Origin: Sphingomonadaceae bacterium
Lineage (GTDB): Bacteria > Pseudomonadota > Alphaproteobacteria > Sphingomonadales > Sphingomonadaceae
Assembly: GCA_016000085.1 (NCBI GenBank)
Contig: JAECRT010000017.1
Span: 16,375-48,937, forward strand
DNA length: 32,563 bases
Reading direction: 5' to 3'
A program made the position numbers and the translations under genes. Shown one piece after another: positions 1 through 7,550 of this stretch; the stretch's first letter is position 1, and each line of letters begins with the position of its first letter. Below the pieces are notes generated by a model. It saw only the letters and a list, made by a program, of their open reading frames with translations. It was not told where the DNA came from and did no database searches.

Positions 1-1472
1 AGATCCTCATAGCTATCTTCGGCCAGATCGGAGAAGCGCGTGATCTTCGCGTCGAACTTCATACGGATGCGGCCGGTGGAACCATGGCGCTGCTTGCCGA
101 TGATGACTTCGGCCAGGCCGTAAATGCGCTCCATATTCTCTTTCCAGATCGCATAGGCCGCTTCGTCCTCGGGCTTGGGCTCCTTGGCCGCTTCATAATA
201 ATCCTCGCGGAACACGAACCACACCATGTCCGCATCCTGCTCGATCGAGCCGGATTCGCGCAGATCGGACAATTGCGGTCGCTTGTCCTCACGCTGCTCG
301 ACCGCACGGCTCAGCTGCGACAGCGCCAGCACCGGAACATGCAGTTCCTTCGCCAACGTCTTGAGGCCGCGTGAAATTTCCGAAATCTCGTTCACGCGAT
401 TGTCGTTGCCGCGTCCGGTGCCTTGCAGCAGCTGGAGATAGTCGACGACGATGAAGCCGATGTCGTGACGCCGCTTCAACCGGCGAGCGCGGGTGCGGAG
501 CGCCGCGATGGTCAGGCCCGGCGTGTCATCGATGAACAGCGGCAGTTCCTGCAATTCGCGCGCGGCGCGCGACAGATTCTGAAAATCCGCCCGGCTGATC
601 TTGCCCATACGCAGCGCTTCGCCGCTGATGCCCGACTGTTCGGCCAGGACGCGGGTCGCCAGCTGATCGGCGGACATTTCCAGGCTGAAGAAGGCGGTCT
701 TGGCGCCCATATTCTTGTCGGGCGCGATCCCTTCCGCCGTGTCACGCAGCCACCGGGAGGCGGCGTTATAGGCGATGTTGGTGGCCAGCGACGTCTTGCC
801 CATGCCGGGACGACCGGCCAGGATCATGAGATCGGAATTGTGCAGGCCGCCGATCTTGGCATTGAGGCTGTTGATGCCGGTGGTGATACCCGAGAGATGA
901 CCGCCGCTGTTGAGCGCGCGTTCGGCCACCTGCACCGCCAGCGTCGAGGCGGTCAGGAAGCTCTTGACCGATCCGCTTTCGCCCTCTCCTTCCGAAACCT
1001 TGTACAGCGCGACTTCGGCCGCTTCTATCTGTTCGCGCGGGTTGACATCTTCGCTCGTATCCAGTGCATTTTCAACCAGTTCACGGCCAACGCTAACAAG
1101 CTGACGCAACAGGGCAAGGTCGTAAATCTGGGTCGCGAAATCGCGCGCGCCGATCAACGCTGCGCCATTGCCGGTCAATTGCGCCAGATAGGCCGCGCCA
1201 CCCAATTCCTTGAGCGCCGGGTCCTGTTCCAGCATCGGCTTCAAGGTCACCGGATTGGCGACCATATCCTTGTCCAGCAACTTCATGATCGCGTCGTAGA
1301 TGCGACCATGGAGCGGCTCGAAATAATGTTCGGCCTTCAGCTTGAGCTGCACATCCTCGGCAATGCGATTGTCGATCATGATCGCGCCCAGCAGCGCGGC
1401 TTCAGCTTCGACATTGCGCGGCAGTTCGACGCCGCCATTATCGGCGGGATTGATTTTCAACAGTTCGACCAT
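1..1472 (-). CDS. dnaB: replicative DNA helicase DnaB (3' end cut by window edge)
   Basis: Hexameric 5'-3' replicative helicase that unwinds DNA at the fork. Translating the minus strand from the ATG at 1472 gives an uninterrupted frame of about 490 codons to the left edge. The N-terminal DnaB domain (roughly residues 15-120) starts with the family pattern NVEAEAALLGAIMIDNR. The RecA-like ATPase domain follows, with Walker A GRPGMGKT at residues 220-227, the Walker B strand FIVVDYLQLL, and a C-terminal stretch that includes IIGKQRHG and RMKFD. Only the last few residues and the stop should be missing, since DnaB is usually about 500 residues. The start is supported by an AGAGGGGG ribosome binding site just upstream. 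A perfect DnaA box lies 55 bases upstream. No intein or insertion is visible. Confidence 0.96.
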   Translation of the reverse strand, partial: MVELLKINPADNGGVELPRNVEAEAALLGAIMIDNRIAEDVQLKLKAEHYFEPLHGRIYDAIMKLLDKDMVANPVTLKPMLEQDPALKELGGAAYLAQLTGNGAALIGARDFATQIYDLALLRQLVSVGRELVENALDTSEDVNPREQIEAAEVALYKVSEGEGESGSVKSFLTASTLAVQVAERALNSGGHLSGITTGINSLNAKIGGLHNSDLMILAGRPGMGKTSLATNIAYNAASRWLRDTAEGIAPDKNMGAKTAFFSLEMSADQLATRVLAEQSGISGEALRMGKISRADFQNLSRAARELQELPLFIDDTPGLTIAALRTRARRLKRRHDIGFIVVDYLQLLQGTGRGNDNRVNEISEISRGLKTLAKELHVPVLALSQLSRAVEQREDKRPQLSDLRESGSIEQDADMVWFVFREDYYEAAKEPKPEDEAAYAIWKENMERIYGLAEVIIGKQRHGSTGRIRMKFDAKITRFSDLAEDSYED

Positions 1473-1526
1473 GCCCCCTCTTCACCCGACCGCAGCCGCC
1501 GCGCAAGGGCACATACGGAAACCATC

Positions 1527-1535
1527 TGTGGATAA
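1527..1535 (-). promoter_or_regulatory. DnaA box in the dnaB upstream region
   Basis: The minus strand reads TTATCCACA, the exact consensus DnaA 9-mer. It lies 55 bases upstream of the dnaB start, between dnaB and the divergent UPF0262 gene. DnaA acts as a transcription factor as well as an initiator in alphaproteobacteria, so control of dnaB is plausible. I see only one clear box, so this is not an origin. Confidence 0.55.
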
Positions 1536-1583
1536 GTCCCCCTTGCATTTCCCCGCGTGTCGCCGCACTGACTTTGCTTCACC

Positions 1584-2066
1584 ATGGCAGACCCGCGCAT
1601 CATAGACATCAAGCTCGACGAGCGCACGATCCTATGGCGCAACGCCGATGTGGAGCAGGAACGGCGGATCGCGATCTTCGACCTGCTCGAAGATAATCAG
1701 TTCGCCCCGCAGCGCGTCCATGCCGATGGCTATGATGGTCCCTACAAGGTCATATTGCGCGTCGAGGACGGGCGACTGGTGATCGAGATCAATCGCGAAG
1801 ATGATAGCGCACTGGAAGCCATCATCCTGGGCCTGGGGCGTTTCCGGCGGCCGATCCGCGAATATTTCGCCATTTGCGACAGCTATTATCAGGCGATCAG
1901 CAATGCGTCTCCGCAACAGATCGAGACGGTCGACATGGCCCGGCGTGGCATTCACAATGATGCGGCCGACATGCTGATCGAGCGGCTGGATGGCAAGATC
2001 GCGGTCGATTTCGACACCGCGCGCCGCCTGTTCACGCTGATCTGCGTGCTGCATATCAAGGGGTAA
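1584..2066 (+). CDS. UPF0262 family protein
   Basis: A 160-residue soluble protein with no signal peptide or membrane segment. It matches the alphaproteobacterial UPF0262 family, whose members share the early pattern LDERTILWRNADVEQERRIAIFDLLEDN (residues 11-38 here) and a similar length. The family has no established function and I do not assign one. There is no strong Shine-Dalgarno sequence before the ATG, but the family's N-terminus begins here, which supports this start. It is divergent from dnaB across 111 bases and is followed after 13 bases by a GH25-like gene on the same strand, so it may head a short operon. Confidence 0.88.
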   Translation: MADPRIIDIKLDERTILWRNADVEQERRIAIFDLLEDNQFAPQRVHADGYDGPYKVILRVEDGRLVIEINREDDSALEAIILGLGRFRRPIREYFAICDSYYQAISNASPQQIETVDMARRGIHNDAADMLIERLDGKIAVDFDTARRLFTLICVLHIKG

Positions 2067-2079
2067 TATCATCGGTCGT

Positions 2080-2763
2080 TTGACTTTGAGGGGATTGCTC
2101 GCCCGCGTCGGCGGGGGGCTGGCCGTGATGGCGGTGCTTGCGCTTGGCCTGTGGCTCTACGCACGCGGCTGGGCGCCCAGCCGCGACCAATATCCCGTGC
2201 AGGGCGTCACCATCACTGGGGACAGCGGTCCGGTGGACTGGGGCACGCTGGCGGCGCAGGGGGCGGATTTCGCCTATATCCGCGCAGCTAGCGGCGCAGA
2301 TCGGCGCGATCCTGCCTTTGCGGCCAACTGGCGGGGGGTGCGCAAGGCGGGCATGCGTTATGGCGCGATGCTGGACTATAGCCTGTGTCACATCGCCAGC
2401 GATCAGGCGACGCGCTTTGTCACGACGGTTCCGCGCGACAATGCGGCATTGCCGCCCGTCATCCGCCTGCATTTCGACCCCGGCTGCACGGCGCGACCAG
2501 GCCGCGACATGCTGTTGTCGGAACTCAATACGTTGGTCAATCTGGTCGAAAGCCAGGCGGGCAAGCCCGCGCTGCTCAACGTCACGGAGGATTTCGACCG
2601 GCATTATGATATCACTTCGGGCATCAATCGTACGCTGTGGCTGGACGGCAACTTCTTTCCGCCCGATTACGCCACGCGCCCCTGGGTGATGTGGACAGCC
2701 AGCGACATGCGGCATATCGACGGCGTCGACGGTCCGGTGAGATGGGATGTGGTGGCGCCATGA
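2080..2763 (+). CDS. membrane-anchored GH25-like (lysozyme-fold) protein with degenerate active site
   Basis: About 227 residues: one hydrophobic N-terminal segment (roughly residues 12-29, signal anchor) and then a domain with the layout of glycoside hydrolase family 25. Recognisable parts are the first strand ending in VDW (52-54), FAYIRAASG (64-72), the DPAFAANWRGVRKAGMRYG helix/strand (77-95), and the C-terminal PWVMWTAS. Family 25 muramidases normally have Asp in the first strand and a D-x-E pair in LDVE. Here the equivalent positions look like Thr44 and His131/Asp133 (PPVIRLHFD), so classical lysozyme activity is doubtful. The start is unclear: TTG at 2080 is used, but the AAGGGG at 2058-2063 is 16 bases away and better placed for an ATC codon at 2071. 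The stop overlaps the cdd start (ATGA). The fold call is from pattern only. Confidence 0.72.
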   Translation: MTLRGLLARVGGGLAVMAVLALGLWLYARGWAPSRDQYPVQGVTITGDSGPVDWGTLAAQGADFAYIRAASGADRRDPAFAANWRGVRKAGMRYGAMLDYSLCHIASDQATRFVTTVPRDNAALPPVIRLHFDPGCTARPGRDMLLSELNTLVNLVESQAGKPALLNVTEDFDRHYDITSGINRTLWLDGNFFPPDYATRPWVMWTASDMRHIDGVDGPVRWDVVAP

Positions 2764-3221
2764 ATGAAGCGGAGCAGGCAATTGCCGAACTGGTCGCGGC
2801 CGCGCGCGGCGCGATGGCCCATGCCCACGCCCCCTATAGCCGTTTTGCGGTCGGGGCGGCGGTACGGCTGGTCGACGGCAGTATTGTGACCGGGTGCAAT
2901 TTCGAAAATGCCAGCTACGGCCTGTCGCTGTGCGCCGAAACGGTCGCACTGGCGAGCGTCAATACGCAAGGCCGTCTGGCCGACGTCGCCGCCATCGCCG
3001 TCGTCGGCGGCGCGATGGATAGCGACGTGGAGGCGCTCGTCACCCCATGCGGGCGGTGCCGCCAGGTCATGAACGAAGCCGAACAAATGGCCGGGCGCAC
3101 GCTCGCCATCCATTGCGCAACGCCCAGCGGCGGCACCGTGACCACGCATCGCGTCGCCGACCTTCTACCCCATGCCTTCGGCCCCGCCGACCTTGGCATC
3201 ACGCCCTCCAGGAAAAGCTGA
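2760..3221 (+). CDS. cdd: cytidine deaminase
   Basis: Homotetrameric-type zinc cytidine deaminase, 153 residues, converting cytidine and deoxycytidine to uridine and deoxyuridine in pyrimidine salvage. The substrate-binding NFEN is at residues 47-50. The zinc site is C58-A-E60, with Glu60 the proton shuttle, and P-C97-G-R-C100. The length is slightly above the usual 130-140 because of a short C-terminal extension. The ATG overlaps the stop of the preceding GH25-like gene by four bases, which indicates translational coupling, and the gene ends eight bases before dcd. Together with dcd it gives two deamination routes toward dUMP, one from nucleosides and one from dCTP. The function is secure. 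Confidence 0.95.
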   Translation: MNEAEQAIAELVAAARGAMAHAHAPYSRFAVGAAVRLVDGSIVTGCNFENASYGLSLCAETVALASVNTQGRLADVAAIAVVGGAMDSDVEALVTPCGRCRQVMNEAEQMAGRTLAIHCATPSGGTVTTHRVADLLPHAFGPADLGITPSRKS

Positions 3222-3229
3222 CAAGACCC

Positions 3230-3784
3230 ATGGCCATTCTTTCTGACAAATGGATTCGCGAACAGGCCCTGTCCAACCGCATGATCGAACCGTTCGTGGA
3301 GGGCCAGCGCCGCGACGGCTGCATCAGCTATGGCCTGTCCTCCTATGGCTATGACGCGCGGGTTGCGGACGAATTCAAGATCTTCACCAATGTCGATAGT
3401 ACGATCGTCGATCCCAAGGATTTCAATCCGAAGAATTTCGTCGATCGCAAAACCGATTGCTGCATCATCCCGCCCAACAGCTTCGCGCTGGCCCGCACCG
3501 TCGAATATTTCCGCGTGCCGCGCGACGTACTGGTCATCTGCCTGGGTAAATCCACCTATGCGCGTTGCGGCATCATCGTGAATGTGACGCCGCTGGAACC
3601 GGGCTGGGAGGGGCATGTGACGTTGGAATTTTCCAACACCACGCCGCTGCCCGCCAAGATCTACGCCAATGAAGGTGCGTGCCAGTTCCTGTTCCTGCAA
3701 GGTAACGAGCCTTGCGAGGTCAGCTATGCGGACCGGGCGGGCAAATATATGGGGCAACAAGGCGTGACATTGCCTCGGCTGTAA
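3230..3784 (+). CDS. dcd: dCTP deaminase
   Basis: Trimeric enzyme that deaminates dCTP to dUTP, supplying dUMP for thymidylate synthesis. The 184-residue product is typical in length. Family landmarks include the SSYGYDAR segment (residues 37-44), the [10 protein letters not shown] strand, and [11 protein letters not shown], which carries the catalytic Glu of the dcd/dUTPase fold. The C-terminus [14 protein letters not shown] is the usual lid over the nucleotide. The product is dUTP rather than dUMP, judging by resemblance to the proteobacterial enzyme rather than the bifunctional archaeal type. The ATG is preceded by AGGAAAAG at 3210-3217. It lies eight bases after cdd and is probably cotranscribed. 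Confidence 0.96.
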   Translation: MAILSDKWIREQALSNRMIEPFVEGQRRDGCISYGLSSYGYDARVADEFKIFTNVDSTIVDPKDFNPKNFVDRKTDCCIIPPNSFALARTVEYFRVPRDVLVICLGKSTYARCGIIVNVTPLEPGWEGHVTLEFSNTTPLPAKIYANEGACQFLFLQGNEPCEVSYADRAGKYMGQQGVTLPRL

Positions 3785-3805
3785 GCTCGTGCGACACTAT
3801 AGGTC

Positions 3806-4573
3806 ATGAACCGGTTGGAAACATGGCTGTGGGGCGACCCCGATGATGCGACCAGACCTGCGCCCAGCGTAGGGGATGACATGCGCATCTATGCAATCGG
3901 TGATATCCATGGACGCGCCGATTTGCTCGATGACCTGATGGTCATGATCGCACAGGATAATCGTACGCGCGGCACGATGCCGCCGCACCTCATCCTGCTG
4001 GGCGACCTGATAGATCGCGGCCCGGCATCGCGCATCGTCATCCAGTGGGTCATGGACGTGACCGCATCAGGCAAGGCGATGCGCTGCCTCAAGGGTAATC
4101 ATGAGGAATTGTTCGTGCTGGCCGCGCGGGGCGATATCCACGCGATACCGGTATTTCGGCGCGCGGGCGGCGGACAGACGCTGGCGAGCTATGGCCTTGA
4201 TCCGGCCTGGTTTCTGTTGATGTGCGATGCCGAGATCGTCGATTGGATGTTGCACCATATTCCGCGCGACCATGTCGATTTTCTCGACGCCCTGCCGGAC
4301 ACCTGCGAGGTCGGCGATTACCTGTTCGTCCATGCCGGCATCCGCCCCAATGTTTCCATCGCCGCGCAAAAGCCCGCCGATCTGCGCTGGATCAGGCACG
4401 AATTTCTGGATTACGCCCACGCACACCCCAAAATGATCGTCCATGGTCACAGCATTTCCTATGATGTGGACGAGCGCGACAATCGAATAGGCATCGACAC
4501 CGGCGCTTTTCGCACCGGGCGGTTGAGCGCCATCGGATTACAGGGAACGGACCGCTGGTTCCTCCATACTTAG
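3806..4573 (+). CDS. PPP-family metallophosphoesterase (serine/threonine protein phosphatase type)
   Basis: A 255-residue soluble two-metal phosphatase. All signature blocks are present: GDIHG (32-36), GDLIDRG (66-72), GNHE (97-100), the metal-ligand His in FVHAGIR (H176), and HGHS (213-216). The set matches bacterial PrpA/PrpE-like PPP phosphatases, which act on phosphoproteins or on small substrates such as diadenosine polyphosphates; the sequence does not decide between them. The first 25 residues are a variable leader, and Met26 just before RIYAIGDIHG is a possible alternative start. It follows dcd by 21 bases and is the last gene of the plus-strand run. A weak compound inverted repeat follows the stop. 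Confidence 0.9.
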   Translation: MNRLETWLWGDPDDATRPAPSVGDDMRIYAIGDIHGRADLLDDLMVMIAQDNRTRGTMPPHLILLGDLIDRGPASRIVIQWVMDVTASGKAMRCLKGNHEELFVLAARGDIHAIPVFRRAGGGQTLASYGLDPAWFLLMCDAEIVDWMLHHIPRDHVDFLDALPDTCEVGDYLFVHAGIRPNVSIAAQKPADLRWIRHEFLDYAHAHPKMIVHGHSISYDVDERDNRIGIDTGAFRTGRLSAIGLQGTDRWFLHT

Positions 4574-4610
4574 GGTGAATTGCTGCATAACAGCATCGAA
4601 CATCCCCTAA
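4570..4610 (+). other. nested inverted repeat after the phosphatase gene
   Basis: TTAGGG at 4570-4575 can pair with CCCTAA at 4605-4610, enclosing a small TGCTG/CAGCA hairpin at 4581-4595. It overlaps the phosphatase stop codon and has no U-tract after it. It may be a weak terminator or part of the leader of the downstream receptor gene. The rest of the 186-base gap to 4759 shows no promoter I can defend. Confidence 0.25.
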
Positions 4611-4759
4611 AATGATGCTTGGCGCCCCTTCATCATCGATCCATCGCTAAAATTAGGACAATCGTCAAAATTTATGATCGCGCCATGGCGGCTTGGCGAT
4701 TTCCCTTCGTTTCCAGACTGTAGAACGGCAATCAATGCCGGCAGCCAGGGGAACATATC

Positions 4760-7549
4760 ATGCGTACGATCCATGCCTTGGCCGGGCTTTGCCTGGCATC
4801 CTGCCTTGTGCCGCCTTCACTGGCCTTCGCAGCTGCAACGCAAGACGCGGCGCTGACGCAACGCCATAAATTTCACATTCAAGTTCAGCCGCTCAGCAGC
4901 GCATTGCGCCAACTGGCCACTCAGTCCGGCGTGCGTATCCTGTTTCCCTATGACGAGGTCGCCGCGCTCCGCAGCCGTCCTATTCAGGGCTGGCTGTCGA
5001 CCGGCGAGGCGCTGGACAGGCTGTTGGCGGGGACCGACCTGAAGATGGCGCAGGCCAGCGCGGGCGTGATCGCGCTGGCCGCGCCGCCCAGTCGCAACGT
5101 GGCACGGCGCAGCCCCGTGGCCGTCCAATATGCGCAGGTCAGCGTGGCGGGCAGTTCCGATTCCGTAGCGATGGCCCCCGCGCCCGAACCGATAGCGGAT
5201 TCGACGCCGATCATCGTCACCGGCACGCGGGCAACCACCCGCACCGTCGCCGACAGCCTCGCGCCGATCGACGTGCTGGGCGCCAAGGATCTGGAAGCGA
5301 GCGGCAAGCAGTCTGTGCGCGACCTTCTGGGCACGTTGGTGCCTTCGATCAACGTATCGAACAGCGGCGCGGGCGCGAGCTTCGCGGTCAAGACATTGTC
5401 GCTGCGCGGCCTTGCAGGCGACCAGTTGCTGGTGCTGGTCAATGGCAAGCGGCGGCATAATACCGCGACGCTGTTCATCAACGGCACCACCCAAAATGGC
5501 CAGTCGCCGCCCGATCTGGACCTGATCCCGTCCAGTTCCATCGAACGGATCGAGGTGCTGCGCGACGGCGCATCGGCCCAATATGGTTCAGATGCGATTG
5601 CCGGTGTCGTCAATATCATCTTGAAAAGCGACACTAATGGTAGCGCTTCTCTGATGGGCGGTGGCATGGCCGATGGCGGCGGCGAACAGGGGCGTATGCA
5701 GGTCAGCAAGGGTTTTGGCATCGGTGATGGCGGCCATGTGCATATGACGCTCGACGCCTTTCTTCAGGGGCGCACCTATCGCAGCGCACCCAATCCCGGC
5801 CAATTTTACGCCAAGGTCGGATCGCTTTATCCCGGCCCGGCAACCGGCATCGCCGACCCGCGCGAATTGACCGTTGACCGCAACGTCAACAAAGGCGGCC
5901 AGCCGCAGGTATCGGGCATCAACTTTGCCTATGACGCCGCCCTGCCGGTCAGCGACATGGCCGAACTCTATCTGTTCGGCAGCGCGTCGCGCCGCCATTC
6001 CGACGCCTGGCTGACCTATCGTTTTCCCGATGCGTCCAACAACATGCCCGAACTGTTTCCCAACGGCTACAGCCCCCACCTCCATATCTATGATGAGGAT
6101 TTCCAGGTTTCCGGCGGCGTGCGCGGCGATCTGTCGGATACATTCCATTATGATCTGTCGAGCAGCTTTTCCCGCAACTGGGTGAAATATCGCGAATCGA
6201 GCGTCATCAACGCCTCGCTGGGTCCGGCCAGCCCCACCGACATGTATGTCGGGTCGGTGACGGGCAAGGAGTGGACCAGCAATCTCGATCTGCAAAAATC
6301 GCTCGAAGTGGGCCTGGTAGAGCCACTGCTGATCGCGGTCGGCGCGGAATATCGTTGGAACAGCTATGCGATCGGCGCGGGTGATCCGGAATCCTACATT
6401 GACGGCGGCTATCGCTCCACCACCGGTCCCAATGCGGGCATATTGCGCACATCTGGATCGCAGGGCGTCACCGGATTTCCGGATACCGCAGCGGGGGAAT
6501 GGAGCCGCAACAACTGGAGCGCCTACCTCAACCTTGAACAAAAGATCATGGATGGGCTGGAGATCGCGCTGGCCGGTCGGCATGAGGATTATTCGGACTT
6601 TGGCACGACCGACACCGGCAAGGCGTCTATCCGCATCGCGCCGGTCGACGGCATCGCCATTCGCGGCACCGCCAGCACCGGTTTCCGTGCGCCGACCCTG
6701 CAACAGCAACATTATTCGTCGGCCAGCACGATCAATGTGGGCGGCGTGCTGCTGCCAGTTTCGGCCCTGCCCGTCGACTCCAGCGCCGCCATCGCGCTGG
6801 GCGCCACACCGTTGAAGGCGGAAAAATCGACCAACTTTTCGGCCGGCATTGTCCTGACGCCGCTGCCGCGCCTCAACATCACGGTCGACGCCTATCAGAT
6901 CAAGATCAAGGACCGCATCCTGCTGTCGGAGACGTTGCAGGGCACATTGGTGCGGTCGGTGCTGGCGGCCGCGGGGATCACATCTTCGGCAGGCGGCTTC
7001 TACTTTTCCAACGCAGCGGACACCCGGACGCGCGGGCTGGACATTGTGAGCACCTATCGCGCGGACCTGGGCGAGATGGGTAGCGCGACGGTCAGCCTGT
7101 CGGCCAATTTCAACAAGACGATCTTCACCCATGTCGACGCTGTGCCGGATGTGCTGGCCAGTTCGGGCCTGGTGCTGATCGGCCGGTCGAAACAGGGGGA
7201 TTTCACGAAGGGAACGCCCCGCGACAAGCAGATCGCCAACATATTGTGGAACAAGGGTCCGGCGAGCCTGAACCTGCGCGCCACGCGCTATGGCACGATC
7301 ACGCAGGTGCATCCCACCACGCCGTCGCTCGATGCGAAGATCGACCCCAAGGTCATCCTCGACCTGGAATTGGGTTTCGAACTGCGCAAAGGCATCAAAT
7401 TGTCGGCGGGCGCGAATAATCTGTTGAACAGCTATCCCAACAAGCTGCCCGCCGCGCTGCAAGGCAACGGTTTCTCGCTCTACAACCAATATTCGCCCTA
7501 CGGCACCAGCGGCGGATTTTACTATGGCCGGTTGAGCCTGGAGTTCTGA
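4760..7549 (+). CDS. TonB-dependent outer membrane receptor with STN domain
   Basis: A 929-residue outer membrane active transporter powered by TonB/ExbBD. A Sec signal peptide covers about residues 1-25. Next is a secretin/TonB short N-terminal (STN) domain at about 38-108 (FHIQVQPLSSALRQLATQSG onward), a TonB-box-like segment around PIIVTGTRA (150-158), and the plug (about 165-295) with LRGLAGDQLLVLVNGKRRH and IERIEVLRDGASAQYGSDAIAGVVNIILK. The rest is a 22-strand-type barrel, including the motif TGFRAPTLQQQHYSS and ending in an aromatic-terminated strand (GRLSLEF). STN domains usually signal to a FecR-type anti-sigma factor, but no fecI/fecR pair is in this window. The amidohydrolase gene starts one base after the stop, so its substrate is probably this receptor's ligand or a derivative. 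The ligand is unknown. Confidence 0.93.
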   Translation: MRTIHALAGLCLASCLVPPSLAFAAATQDAALTQRHKFHIQVQPLSSALRQLATQSGVRILFPYDEVAALRSRPIQGWLSTGEALDRLLAGTDLKMAQASAGVIALAAPPSRNVARRSPVAVQYAQVSVAGSSDSVAMAPAPEPIADSTPIIVTGTRATTRTVADSLAPIDVLGAKDLEASGKQSVRDLLGTLVPSINVSNSGAGASFAVKTLSLRGLAGDQLLVLVNGKRRHNTATLFINGTTQNGQSPPDLDLIPSSSIERIEVLRDGASAQYGSDAIAGVVNIILKSDTNGSASLMGGGMADGGGEQGRMQVSKGFGIGDGGHVHMTLDAFLQGRTYRSAPNPGQFYAKVGSLYPGPATGIADPRELTVDRNVNKGGQPQVSGINFAYDAALPVSDMAELYLFGSASRRHSDAWLTYRFPDASNNMPELFPNGYSPHLHIYDEDFQVSGGVRGDLSDTFHYDLSSSFSRNWVKYRESSVINASLGPASPTDMYVGSVTGKEWTSNLDLQKSLEVGLVEPLLIAVGAEYRWNSYAIGAGDPESYIDGGYRSTTGPNAGILRTSGSQGVTGFPDTAAGEWSRNNWSAYLNLEQKIMDGLEIALAGRHEDYSDFGTTDTGKASIRIAPVDGIAIRGTASTGFRAPTLQQQHYSSASTINVGGVLLPVSALPVDSSAAIALGATPLKAEKSTNFSAGIVLTPLPRLNITVDAYQIKIKDRILLSETLQGTLVRSVLAAAGITSSAGGFYFSNAADTRTRGLDIVSTYRADLGEMGSATVSLSANFNKTIFTHVDAVPDVLASSGLVLIGRSKQGDFTKGTPRDKQIANILWNKGPASLNLRATRYGTITQVHPTTPSLDAKIDPKVILDLELGFELRKGIKLSAGANNLLNSYPNKLPAALQGNGFSLYNQYSPYGTSGGFYYGRLSLEF

Positions 7550-7550
7550 C

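Noticed and set aside
423..1535. Long plus-strand open frame of 370 codons
   Set aside because: It is antisense to dnaB, which has a complete family match with intact ATPase motifs; the plus-strand product has no recognisable domain.
1500..1583. Replication origin near dnaB
   Set aside because: Only one clear DnaA box and no AT-rich unwinding region are visible, so a promoter site is more likely.
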